The notes under the pieces: model-generated
Told to the model about the DNA's origin: nothing
What the model saw: only the letters and a program-made list of their open reading frames with translations
The model's database searches: none
In this document: positions 44,675 to 52,151 of the stretch, piece by piece
Numbering within the stretch: position 1 is the stretch's first letter
Layout of the letters: every line of letters begins with the position of its first letter
NCBI RefSeq assembly: GCF_900095225.1
Contig: NZ_LT607414.1
Location: 124,001-188,000 of the forward strand
Direction: 5' to 3'
Length of the DNA: 64,000 bases
Origin: Pseudomonas sp. UMAB-08
GTDB taxonomy: Bacteria > Pseudomonadota > Gammaproteobacteria > Pseudomonadales > Pseudomonadaceae
Position numbers and translations under genes: made by a program

Positions 44675-45103
44675 ATGACCGATACCCCTTACTGTTTCAG
44701 CTTAGGCGCTGATGCCGAGGCCATGGCTGTGGTGCGCCAAGGTCTGGAACGCTTCAATGTGGAGCAGATCGGGCCCTATGCCTACGAGGACTTTCAACTC
44801 TATGCCCGCGATAGCGGCGGCCAGATAATAGGAGGCATGTTCGGCCATTTCGGGATGGGCTGGCTCTACATTGACTATCTTTGGTTGAACGATACCCTGC
44901 GCAGCCATGGCCTAGGCGGCAAGTTATTGAAGAGAGCAGAGGAGGAAGCGCAACGTCGGGGTTGTAAGGGATTGTTTCTCTACACCTACAGCTTCCAGGC
45001 GCCCGACTTCTATCAGAAGCAGGGCTTCCAGATAATGGGCGTGCTGGAAGACTGCCCGCCCGGACATCAGCGTTACTACCTGAAAAAAACACTCAAGGAG
45101 TAA
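44675..45103 (+). CDS. GNAT-family N-acetyltransferase
   Basis: A 142-residue acetyltransferase. The acetyl-CoA loop is LRSHGLGGKLLKRAEEEAQRRGCKG, preceded by the strand GWLYIDYLWLND and followed by LFLYTYSFQAPDFYQKQGFQIMG, typical of the YhbS/RimI-like group. The N-terminal half (YEDFQLYARDSGGQIIGGMFGH) forms the substrate side. It stands alone; the protein acetylated is unknown. Confidence 0.9.
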   Translation: MTDTPYCFSLGADAEAMAVVRQGLERFNVEQIGPYAYEDFQLYARDSGGQIIGGMFGHFGMGWLYIDYLWLNDTLRSHGLGGKLLKRAEEEAQRRGCKGLFLYTYSFQAPDFYQKQGFQIMGVLEDCPPGHQRYYLKKTLKE

Positions 45104-45204
45104 GGCTATTAGTCCGGTTTATCGATCCTGGGGAAACGGGGTAGATCTACTTTCCATAGCCTGAGCGTCAGCGTTGGGTGGATATCTACCCGTAACGCGC
45201 GCCC

Positions 45205-45594
45205 TCAGCCAATCCCGTGGTCGTCAGGATGTCGCGACGGCACCAGGGTCGGGCTACGATCGCACAAGCTGATCACCAGCCGCGCCACCAGGTCATGCAA
45301 GATGATGGTGTGGCGGTTGCCCGCAGTTTCGTAGTGCTGCTTGATCTTGGCCTTTAGCTCCCGATCACCGCTGACTTCAACCAGGATATCCACCTCGCCA
45401 ACGGCCTCGACCATCGCTATCGGGTCCGAAAAGCAAGGGATCTGGTGCTCGCGGGCCAGGGTCATCCCGATGGAGTTGGGATCGAGGTCCGCGACACCGA
45501 GAACCTGAATGTAGTCATACTGCAGCAGTTCACGCAGCAACGGTGAGCCGGTACGGCCTGCGCCGATCACGGCGATGCTGATGTTTTGCGACAT
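45205..45594 (-). CDS. Short Rossmann-fold NAD(P)-binding protein
   Basis: A 129-residue protein with only the N-terminal nucleotide-binding domain of an oxidoreductase: GAGRTGSPLLRELLQYD, then VLGVADLDPNSIGM with an acidic residue after beta-2 (NAD-type) and DILVEVSGDRELK. No substrate-binding domain follows, so it may be a stand-alone regulator or a short family of its own; it ends in a charged tail RHPDDHG. AAAGGAGTTTGCCCAC precedes the ATG. Function not assigned. Confidence 0.72.
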   Translation of the reverse strand: MSQNISIAVIGAGRTGSPLLRELLQYDYIQVLGVADLDPNSIGMTLAREHQIPCFSDPIAMVEAVGEVDILVEVSGDRELKAKIKQHYETAGNRHTIILHDLVARLVISLCDRSPTLVPSRHPDDHGIG

Positions 45595-45742
45595 GTGGGC
45601 AAACTCCTTTTCCGAATGACACGCCATGATGGCTTGAAGCCAGCATGCTAACAGCTTTGCCCTGAATACAGACATGCAGCACAGCGTCGCAGGCGTACGG
45701 CCCTCCCCGCTGAACTGAACTCAGACCTCACAGGATTTGGAA

Positions 45743-45895
45743 ATGACTGAGCAACACGTACTGCCCCGTATCGAACAGGACAGCATGAACCGCAGCGAGG
45801 TTGAGGCGGTGATTCACAGCTACGGCTTGCCGGTGTGCTTCGCCGGTGGCAGCCAAGCCAAACTGCGACCTGGAGGGGCAAGGCATGGGTCATGA
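45743..45895 (+). CDS. Small ORF, possible 50-residue protein
   Basis: An open reading frame of 50 codons beginning MTEQHVLPRIEQDSMNRSE and ending with an overlap of 11 bases into the next gene. ACAGGATTTGGAA lies before the ATG. Its middle (EVEAVIHSYGLPVCFAGGSQ) looks protein-like. It may be a real small gene coupled to the phosphodiesterase, or a truncated remnant. No family recognised. Confidence 0.35.
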   Translation: MTEQHVLPRIEQDSMNRSEVEAVIHSYGLPVCFAGGSQAKLRPGGARHGS

Positions 45896-46430
45896 AGCTC
45901 GTGAGCAAGGCGAACCGCTCAAGCGTCTTTTTTTCGCCCTGCCCTGCGCAGATGCACAACGTCGAGCCATAGCCCAGTGGCGGCGCGCTCTTGAGCTAAG
46001 CAGCGGACGCCCAGTGCCAGCGGAAAATTTTCATTTGACGCTGATGTTTCTGGGTTCTGTAGCCGTGAGCCAAATCCCGGACATCTGCGCCGCTGCCGCA
46101 CGGGCTCGAACGCCAGGTCAGCCTTGGACTGTACCTCTCGACCGCCTGGATGTATGGCACCAATCCAACGTTTTATTACTCGCTCCAGCGCAGCCACCAA
46201 CGGCCTTACGCCAGCTGGTCTATGCCCTGCAACAGGCGCTGCTACCGCTTGGGTTTGTGGAAGCCACCCGGGAGTTTCGCCCTCACCTGACCTTGATGCG
46301 GGACTATCGAGCACCCGTCCCTGAGTCCAATACGCAACCAGACTTTCACCTAAGTGCCAGACACCTCACCCTGTTCGAATCGCACAAAGGCCGCTATCGA
46401 CCGCTGGCCGAGTGGCCTCTGGTTTCGTAG
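45885..46430 (+). CDS. thpR: RNA 2',3'-cyclic phosphodiesterase (2'-5' RNA ligase family)
   Basis: A 181-residue 2H phosphoesterase with the two catalytic HxTx motifs HLTLMF and HLTLMR about 85 residues apart. It begins LKRLFFALPCADAQRRAIAQW after a short charged leader. Family members open 2',3'-cyclic phosphates at RNA ends and can ligate 2'-5' tRNA halves in vitro. GGAGGGGCAAGGC is directly before the chosen ATG; 13 more in-frame codons lie upstream. No operon partner is evident. Confidence 0.93.
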   Translation: MGHEAREQGEPLKRLFFALPCADAQRRAIAQWRRALELSSGRPVPAENFHLTLMFLGSVAVSQIPDICAAAARARTPGQPWTVPLDRLDVWHQSNVLLLAPAQPPTALRQLVYALQQALLPLGFVEATREFRPHLTLMRDYRAPVPESNTQPDFHLSARHLTLFESHKGRYRPLAEWPLVS

Positions 46431-46496
46431 TCACTGAATAAGCGACAGCAGACACGCCCACAATTGAATAGGACCAAGTCCCGTCGCGGCCCAAGG

Positions 46497-46901
46497 CTAA
46501 GACTGCGGGTGCTGCCAACTCTTGAACACGACCTCAATGCTGTAGCCGTCGGGGTCGAAGATATTGGCGGCGTAGTAGCGCGGGTCGTAATAAAGGCGAG
46601 CACTCGGTTTGCCGTTATCGGTAGCACCTGCCCCGATGGCAGCTTCATAGAATGCGTTAACCTCGGTTTCGCTGTTGGCGACAAAGCCAACATGAACGGC
46701 CCGGCTGTCCGCCCTACCCAGTCTTAGCCAGAAGAAAACTCGACCGTCTCGGCCAAATCCCTTTAAATCCGGATGCCCCTCCGGGCCCATCGCACCGTCA
46801 TAGTCGACGACATGCTTGATCCCGAGGCTCGCAAGGGACTTTTCGTAGAAATCGATGGACCTGTCGAGGTCGCTTACTGAAATAAAAACGTGGTCTAGCA
46901 T
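46497..46901 (-). CDS. VOC-superfamily (glyoxalase-like) protein
   Basis: A 134-residue single vicinal-oxygen-chelate domain. It starts MLDHVFISVSDLDRSIDFYEKSL (metal-ligand His4) and ends DPDGYSIEVVFKSW, where the Glu is a second candidate metal ligand. The middle contains VHVGFVANSETEVNAFYEAA with another His. Members include glyoxalases, dioxygenases and antibiotic-resistance proteins; nothing here distinguishes them. It is convergent with thpR. Confidence 0.9.
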   Translation of the reverse strand: MLDHVFISVSDLDRSIDFYEKSLASLGIKHVVDYDGAMGPEGHPDLKGFGRDGRVFFWLRLGRADSRAVHVGFVANSETEVNAFYEAAIGAGATDNGKPSARLYYDPRYYAANIFDPDGYSIEVVFKSWQHPQS

Positions 46902-47164
46902 GGGGATTACCCTCGGTTGCTGTATCTCGTCGCAATCGCCGTATCGCTGACAATGCTCGGCACTCAGGCTGCCGGCTTCAACATAACGATACCGCCGCGT
47001 AACCCGCAGTATTATCGGAAAAACCTCCTGGCTGTTTCTGCCACCTTTTCAAGTGAGCGACCCATTATCGTGAAAAAGTAATAGTCGGAGGACGCGAGCC
47101 TGGCGAAGTACCCCCCTCAGTGCCAGTATGAGTTGGAGTTATCTGCGTTTGTCGGGGGCGCAAC

Positions 47165-47935
47165 ATGACCACCACAGCGATCTTGTCATCACTGACCGCC
47201 GGCCGTCTTGGGACGTTGCACCGAGAGGGTTTCGTACTGCTGCCCGGAGTGCTGGATGGTTCGCAAATAACCACGCTGCGCAATGCTATCGACTGCCTTG
47301 ACCCGCAGCATTGGGACTACAGCGGCCTGCTCGACCATTACAAGTGCGTGTTCAACCGCGACCCGTTGTGGCTGCCGTTTCTCGACCTGAGCGGGATCAT
47401 CGAACTGGCCGAGGCTGCTCTCGGAACCGATTGCCACATCATCGGCCAGACCGCCTGGCGCTGCCATCCCGGCTTCGTCGGCACCAAACTGCATCTGGAC
47501 TACCTGGTGATGGAGCTGCCGCAAAACCTGCTGGCCGACCCCACCTTCGAGTTGCCGATGCAGATTTGCACCGCGCACCTCTACCTCGACGATATTGATG
47601 CAGACCTCTGCCCCACTCGGGTGATACCTGGCAGCCACCGGGCCGGGCGTCCGCCGGCTGACGGCGAAAACCACTGGCAGGGCTGTTCTGCGCAGCCGGT
47701 GCTGTGCCGGGCCGGGGACGTACTGATGTTTCGCAGCGAACTGTGGCACGCAGGGAGTAACAACCAAACCCTCGACCGCACGCGCTACCTGTTGCAGGTG
47801 CACTACGGCCGGCGCATGGTGGCGCAGAAATTCGCGCCCTATCTGCACTGGCGCTTCAACCCCATAGTGTTGGCGACGGCCTCGCCACGTCAGCGGCGGC
47901 TGTTGGGAGAGCATCAGGAAGCGGAATACGATTGA
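47165..47935 (+). CDS. Phytanoyl-CoA dioxygenase (PhyH) family protein
   Basis: A 256-residue Fe(II)/2-oxoglutarate-dependent oxygenase. The metal site is visible as HLD in GTKLHLDYLV and the distal His in SELWHAGSNNQT; the 2-oxoglutarate Arg follows in RTRYLLQVHYGRR. The N-terminal LHREGFVLLPGVLDGSQITTL is typical of PhyH proteins. It probably hydroxylates a small metabolite; bacterial PhyH members act on varied substrates including ectoine. It stands alone with no pathway neighbours. Confidence 0.9.
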   Translation: MTTTAILSSLTAGRLGTLHREGFVLLPGVLDGSQITTLRNAIDCLDPQHWDYSGLLDHYKCVFNRDPLWLPFLDLSGIIELAEAALGTDCHIIGQTAWRCHPGFVGTKLHLDYLVMELPQNLLADPTFELPMQICTAHLYLDDIDADLCPTRVIPGSHRAGRPPADGENHWQGCSAQPVLCRAGDVLMFRSELWHAGSNNQTLDRTRYLLQVHYGRRMVAQKFAPYLHWRFNPIVLATASPRQRRLLGEHQEAEYD

Positions 47936-48143
47936 CCCGTTGGGGCTCTCGCAAGCCAGTGTTATTCGCTCGGTGAATCAATAAAGTTTGACTGCCTGGA
48001 TACAGGTCCCGCCGAGATTTGGTACCACGCCTACGGGCTGGAGATCAGCGATGCTACGCGCAGCGTTTTGCTCGCGCTTTACACTGATAGTGGCCGATGC
48101 GCCCCTTTAGCTACCACGGATAAACGCACGCCAGATTGAAGGC

Positions 48144-48764
48144 CTATCGCGCTGTACCGTCGTGGGGCTTATAGAAGAGAAACTTCCCGGTCTCGGCTGT
48201 CTTGATGTATTCCTTGGCCCAGTCGGGCGACACGTTCTTGCCGTGGAAATACATAGCGCCGTGGGTTCGGTCCGTCAGTTGCTGGTTGAGCGCTTTTCGC
48301 GCTATGTCCTTGGCAATCGCGTAAGGGGCGTCCTCTTCTGCCTGATCCGAACGCCCATCACACCACCACGAAAACTGACAGGCATGCTTTTCAGAGCCTT
48401 GCTTGACCACCGCGCACACCGTATCTGGAAAACCCTCATGGCCAAGTCGGTTCATGACAACGCTGGCGACGGCTTCCATGTCGGCAGAGGCCCCACCTTT
48501 GGCTTCCCAGTAAATGGAGCGTGCAAGACAGGTAATTGCATCGTCCAAAGGTGCTTTTCCTACCGGATCGACCGCCTGCGCTTCAGGTTGTGTGATGGCC
48601 TCGGCCTTGGGCGCAGGTGTCGTGCTCCCCTTCTCTGCAGCTTTCTGCTCCAGGACCTGCGCTTTGCCCACAGCCACTTCCTTATTTTGCGCCTGGTCAG
48701 CCGCGATCGCCGGACCTATGAGAAGGGCTATTGCGAGGCAGGCTGCTATCCCTTTGAGGCGCAT
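48144..48764 (-). CDS. Cell wall hydrolase (SleB/Hydrolase_2 family)
   Basis: A 206-residue secreted protein. The signal peptide is MRLKGIAACLAIALLIGPAIAA, followed by an Ala/Lys/Gln/Pro-rich linker to about residue 85. A Hydrolase_2 domain follows, with ARSIYWEAKGGASADMEAVA, the glutamate of the active site, and CQFSWWCDGRSD. Family members are peptidoglycan amidases or lytic transglycosylases, as in spore germination protein SleB. GAAGG lies eight bases before the ATG; the frame opens 12 codons earlier. It probably acts in the periplasm. Confidence 0.88.
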   Translation of the reverse strand: MRLKGIAACLAIALLIGPAIAADQAQNKEVAVGKAQVLEQKAAEKGSTTPAPKAEAITQPEAQAVDPVGKAPLDDAITCLARSIYWEAKGGASADMEAVASVVMNRLGHEGFPDTVCAVVKQGSEKHACQFSWWCDGRSDQAEEDAPYAIAKDIARKALNQQLTDRTHGAMYFHGKNVSPDWAKEYIKTAETGKFLFYKPHDGTAR

Positions 48765-48980
48765 GGTCGAACCTTCTGACGGAACCACTCTGTAGTGCAT
48801 CGATGGGTGCGCCCTGTTTGCGACTTCGCTTTATTGTAGTCGTCAAATCATTCCAGCAGCGTGTGTCAACACACTAAGCGTCATGCGTACCAAACGATTT
48901 TCGGTCCGGCGTGAAAAGGCATTGCGCTGGGTGGGGCGAAATCGCGCATCATGGCCGCAGTCAGTTCAAGAGAGACTTCC

Positions 48981-49832
48981 ATGCGCCTCCTATCATCCGC
49001 TATTCGTCTTGCCGCATTTTCGCTGGGGCTGGTGTTCGCCGCCACTGCCGTGGCGACCGAGGACACCCAACTGGTCGAGTCGATCAACGCTTACCGCAGC
49101 CAGGGGCAGCGCTGCGCGGGCCAGGCGTCCCAGGAGTTACCGCCGCTAGCATCCGATCCGCGTTTGGTCCTGCCCGCCAACAGTGTCGGGGACTTGCAGC
49201 AGGCGCTGGCGCGGGCGACTTATCCGATGGTCAACGTGCAGGCGATCAGCCTGTCCGGACCGCGTGATGCGCAGTCGGCCATGACGGCGGTGCGGGAGAG
49301 CTTTTGCCAAGTCGTGCTGGACCCGCAATTCGTCGATATCGGCGTGAGCCGAGAGGGACGTGAGTGGCGCATCGTTCTGGCGCGTCCGCTGTTGGCTGGG
49401 CGCTTGGGCGACTGGCAGGCGGAAGGACAGAAGCTCCTCGAAATGATCAACACCGCACGCACGCAGCCGCGCCAGTGTGGCACCCAATCCTTTGCCGCCA
49501 CGACGCCACTGGCCTGGAACGCGATGCTCGCGACGGCGGCCGAGAACTATGCCCGGGCCATGGCCAACAACAACTTCTTTGATCATAAAGGCCGCGATGG
49601 CCGCACACCGGGCGACCGGGCTGAACTGGCAGGCTACGTCGGCCAGCAGATCGGCGAGAACATCGCCGCCGGGCAGGACGTCGCGCGCAAGGTGGTCGAT
49701 GGCTGGCTGGCCAGTTCCGGTCACTGCGCCAACCTGATGAACCCACAGTTCCGCGAGCTGGGCGCAGCCTATGCGGTTGATCCGAAGAGTGATGCGGGGA
49801 TTTACTGGACGGCTATGTTCGGCACGCAGTGA
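48981..49832 (+). CDS. CAP-domain (SCP/PR-1-like) secreted protein
   Basis: A 283-residue protein with a signal peptide (MRLLSSAIRLAAFSLGLVFAATAVA). Its C-terminal CAP domain (residues about 155-283) has MINTARTQPRQCGT, NNNFFDHKGRDGRTPGDRAE and IGENIAAGQ. The H of DHKG and the E of GENIAAGQ are the conserved cavity residues. The N-terminal half resembles a degenerate second copy (LVESINAYRSQGQRCAGQA) without those residues. Bacterial CAP proteins have no established single function. It is divergent from the cell wall hydrolase gene. Confidence 0.88.
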   Translation: MRLLSSAIRLAAFSLGLVFAATAVATEDTQLVESINAYRSQGQRCAGQASQELPPLASDPRLVLPANSVGDLQQALARATYPMVNVQAISLSGPRDAQSAMTAVRESFCQVVLDPQFVDIGVSREGREWRIVLARPLLAGRLGDWQAEGQKLLEMINTARTQPRQCGTQSFAATTPLAWNAMLATAAENYARAMANNNFFDHKGRDGRTPGDRAELAGYVGQQIGENIAAGQDVARKVVDGWLASSGHCANLMNPQFRELGAAYAVDPKSDAGIYWTAMFGTQ

Positions 49833-49847
49833 GTGCCTGAACACATC

Positions 49848-50570
49848 CTAGAGCATGCGTGGGCCGCGCCCGTTATTGTGCACTGAGGCCTCTCCAAGAC
49901 GCTCCAGCACAAAGGCCTTCGCGTGACGTGTCATCTGGTCGAGATGCCGGTCGCGCTGCTTCTCGGCATCCATCATCGCCTTTTTTCCATGTTGCTGAAG
50001 CAGATAAGTATGTATCTGCCGCACCTCCACAGATTTATAAATAGGCGCGACATCCAGCACCGCCAACAGGCTGTCCGTACCGTGGTCACGGGTGTTCATG
50101 AGCACCTGGGGACCGCGCACGCCCACAACCTGAAACCCCATCGACTCGAAATGCGGAACCTTGGCAACGAAGCAGGCCAGCTCGGCATGAGGGTATCGAC
50201 CGACCATTTCCTGCAGCATCGCGCGCGCAACACCCCGACGTCGGTGGCTTGCCTGCACAGCCATATAGGCCACTGCGCAGGCTTCGGGATCGTCCTTCAC
50301 GGGCAGATACAGCAAGAAGCCGACGACTGCGGAAGGGTCCTGAGCATCCGACGCTACGATCAACTCGACCGGAATACCTTTGGAGCCGTCCATAGCGTCC
50401 AGATAGAGATGAACCTCGTATCCGATACCGTATTGATACAGGTTGTAGAGAGGATTGCTCGGTGCGATCGCCACCATGCTGATGTCGGTTACGTAATCGA
50501 CGACCATCTGCAAAATCTGGCTTTTGATGGGCTCGGGCGGCGGGGTTTCAAAGAGGGTGATGGTGGACAT
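49848..50570 (-). CDS. GNAT-family N-acetyltransferase with C-terminal extension
   Basis: A 240-residue protein with a GNAT core at residues about 60-165: AVVGFLLYLPVKDDPEACAVAYMAVQASHRRRGVARAMLQEM, where RRRGVA is the acetyl-CoA loop. A C-terminal helical tail follows (KAFVLERLGEASVHN). It lies convergent to the CAP gene, 15 bases apart. Substrate unknown; the long tail is typical of a Pseudomonas subgroup but gives no function. Confidence 0.82.
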   Translation of the reverse strand: MSTITLFETPPPEPIKSQILQMVVDYVTDISMVAIAPSNPLYNLYQYGIGYEVHLYLDAMDGSKGIPVELIVASDAQDPSAVVGFLLYLPVKDDPEACAVAYMAVQASHRRRGVARAMLQEMVGRYPHAELACFVAKVPHFESMGFQVVGVRGPQVLMNTRDHGTDSLLAVLDVAPIYKSVEVRQIHTYLLQQHGKKAMMDAEKQRDRHLDQMTRHAKAFVLERLGEASVHNNGRGPRML

Positions 50571-50764
50571 TACGTATCTGACTCCGGGACTAAGGCGTGC
50601 CCGTGACTTGAAAGATCAGCGCCGGGCGGGCTCATCATAACGTGTCTTCACGCTAACAAAGTGTTGCGCGGCTTGCCCTCTGCCCTCCCCTAGCCGCCAG
50701 AACGTCGGGGCGGCGCTACCGCGCTGATAAACCGCTATACCTTCTTCGCGCCTGCGTATCGCAT

Positions 50765-51880
50765 TCAGCGGTTTTTTCCCCATTGATCATTACTCATCGC
50801 CAAGCGAAACCCGAGGTGCGACATGGCATTCATCGGATCCGCCCCCTGCCTGGCGCTGGTTCGAAAGCTCGTGCAGTAGCTGTCACTGCAAAGAAAAGAT
50901 CCACCGCGAATCACACGCTGCGGTGCATTGGCTGTTACCCCGAGTGCCGGGTCATAACTCTGGAGCGGACCCATCGGGTTAAACGATACTTCGCCAGCCG
51001 GCTGAAGCTTGAGCCCTACTCTGAACGCATCAGCGCGATACCAATCGGCGATCCACTGCCAAACGTTCCCTGACATGTCGTACAGCCCATAAGCGTTGGG
51101 CTTGTAACTGCCTACAGGCTGGGTGCCAATCTTGAATTTATTGCGGGACCCTGTAACAGGGAACGGTTGTACCTCATTCCAGGTATTGGCCATCTTTTCG
51201 CCGCCCGGCGTGAAATCACTCCCCCATGCATAGTCCGCTTGTTCCAGCCCGCCTCTTGCGGCGTATTCCCATTCAGCCTCGGTCAGCAGGCGCTTGTGTG
51301 CCCACTTTGCGTACGCCTCTGCATCCTCATGTGAAACCTGAACGACCGGATGGGTTTCCTTGCCTTCGATTGTACTGTCGGGGCCAGACGGATGGCGCCA
51401 GTCAGCCCCCTGGACAAACGCCCACCACTGGCTGAAATCATTCAGGGGGATTGGCCTGTCTGCGCCCACAAAAACCAATGCCCCGGGCACCATGACGCTG
51501 TCATCCGGTTCTGGCGTACCAGGTGGTAGCTGTACTTTCAGATCATCCCATTTGGGTTTGCGTTCGGCGGTGGTCACATAATGTGTTTCAGAAATAAAAC
51601 GGGCGTAATCTGCGTTGGTAACGTCGTTGCGGTCAATCCAATAACCATCGAGTCGAACCTTATGGGCCGGCCCCTCATTGGGTCGCGCCTTCTTATGATC
51701 GCTCCCCATCAAGAATTCACCGGGAGGAATCCAGACCATATCCAAAGGGCCATTTTTCCCATCACCCAGCGTCAAAGACGATGGACCACGAATGTACTGA
51801 TTCACAGCAAAAGCCAGGCAGGCAGACACTACCCCGACTGCGATTATGGCAATGCTCCAGCGCCGTTTCCTGACAAGCAT
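50765..51880 (-). CDS. Formylglycine-generating enzyme (sulfatase activator)
   Basis: A 371-residue FGE-sulfatase domain protein with one N-terminal membrane anchor (IAIIAVGVVSACLAFAV). The copper-binding catalytic pair is present as C-x4-C in RGGSFLCSDSYCTSFR, with the late SHLGFRLA; the N-terminal core is MVWIPPGEFLMGSD. It converts a cysteine in CxPxR to formylglycine in sulfatases. The divergent neighbour at 52152 is exactly such a Cys-type sulfatase, so they form a matched pair. The membrane anchor suggests that maturation happens at or outside the inner membrane. Confidence 0.92.
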   Translation of the reverse strand: MLVRKRRWSIAIIAVGVVSACLAFAVNQYIRGPSSLTLGDGKNGPLDMVWIPPGEFLMGSDHKKARPNEGPAHKVRLDGYWIDRNDVTNADYARFISETHYVTTAERKPKWDDLKVQLPPGTPEPDDSVMVPGALVFVGADRPIPLNDFSQWWAFVQGADWRHPSGPDSTIEGKETHPVVQVSHEDAEAYAKWAHKRLLTEAEWEYAARGGLEQADYAWGSDFTPGGEKMANTWNEVQPFPVTGSRNKFKIGTQPVGSYKPNAYGLYDMSGNVWQWIADWYRADAFRVGLKLQPAGEVSFNPMGPLQSYDPALGVTANAPQRVIRGGSFLCSDSYCTSFRTSARQGADPMNAMSHLGFRLAMSNDQWGKNR

Positions 51881-52151
51881 TTGTGCGCCCCTTGGTTTCC
51901 TTCAGGCTGAGGTCATTGCTCAGCCTTTCTGACGTCAGGATCAGTTATAGACACCGTACCTCTCTTGTCAAAGGCCATACGGGTTACAGACAGCGCCAGA
52001 ACTTCAGCGCCAGCGAGCCGCACGGCGAGATTGATCAGGCTTACGGCTGTCGGTTAAAACAGGACAACCCGAGCCAAATTTGAACCAAAAGCTATCATCA
52101 GCCTGAGCAGTAACCGACACGTAGCGGCGCATGCCCGCACCGGAGCACATG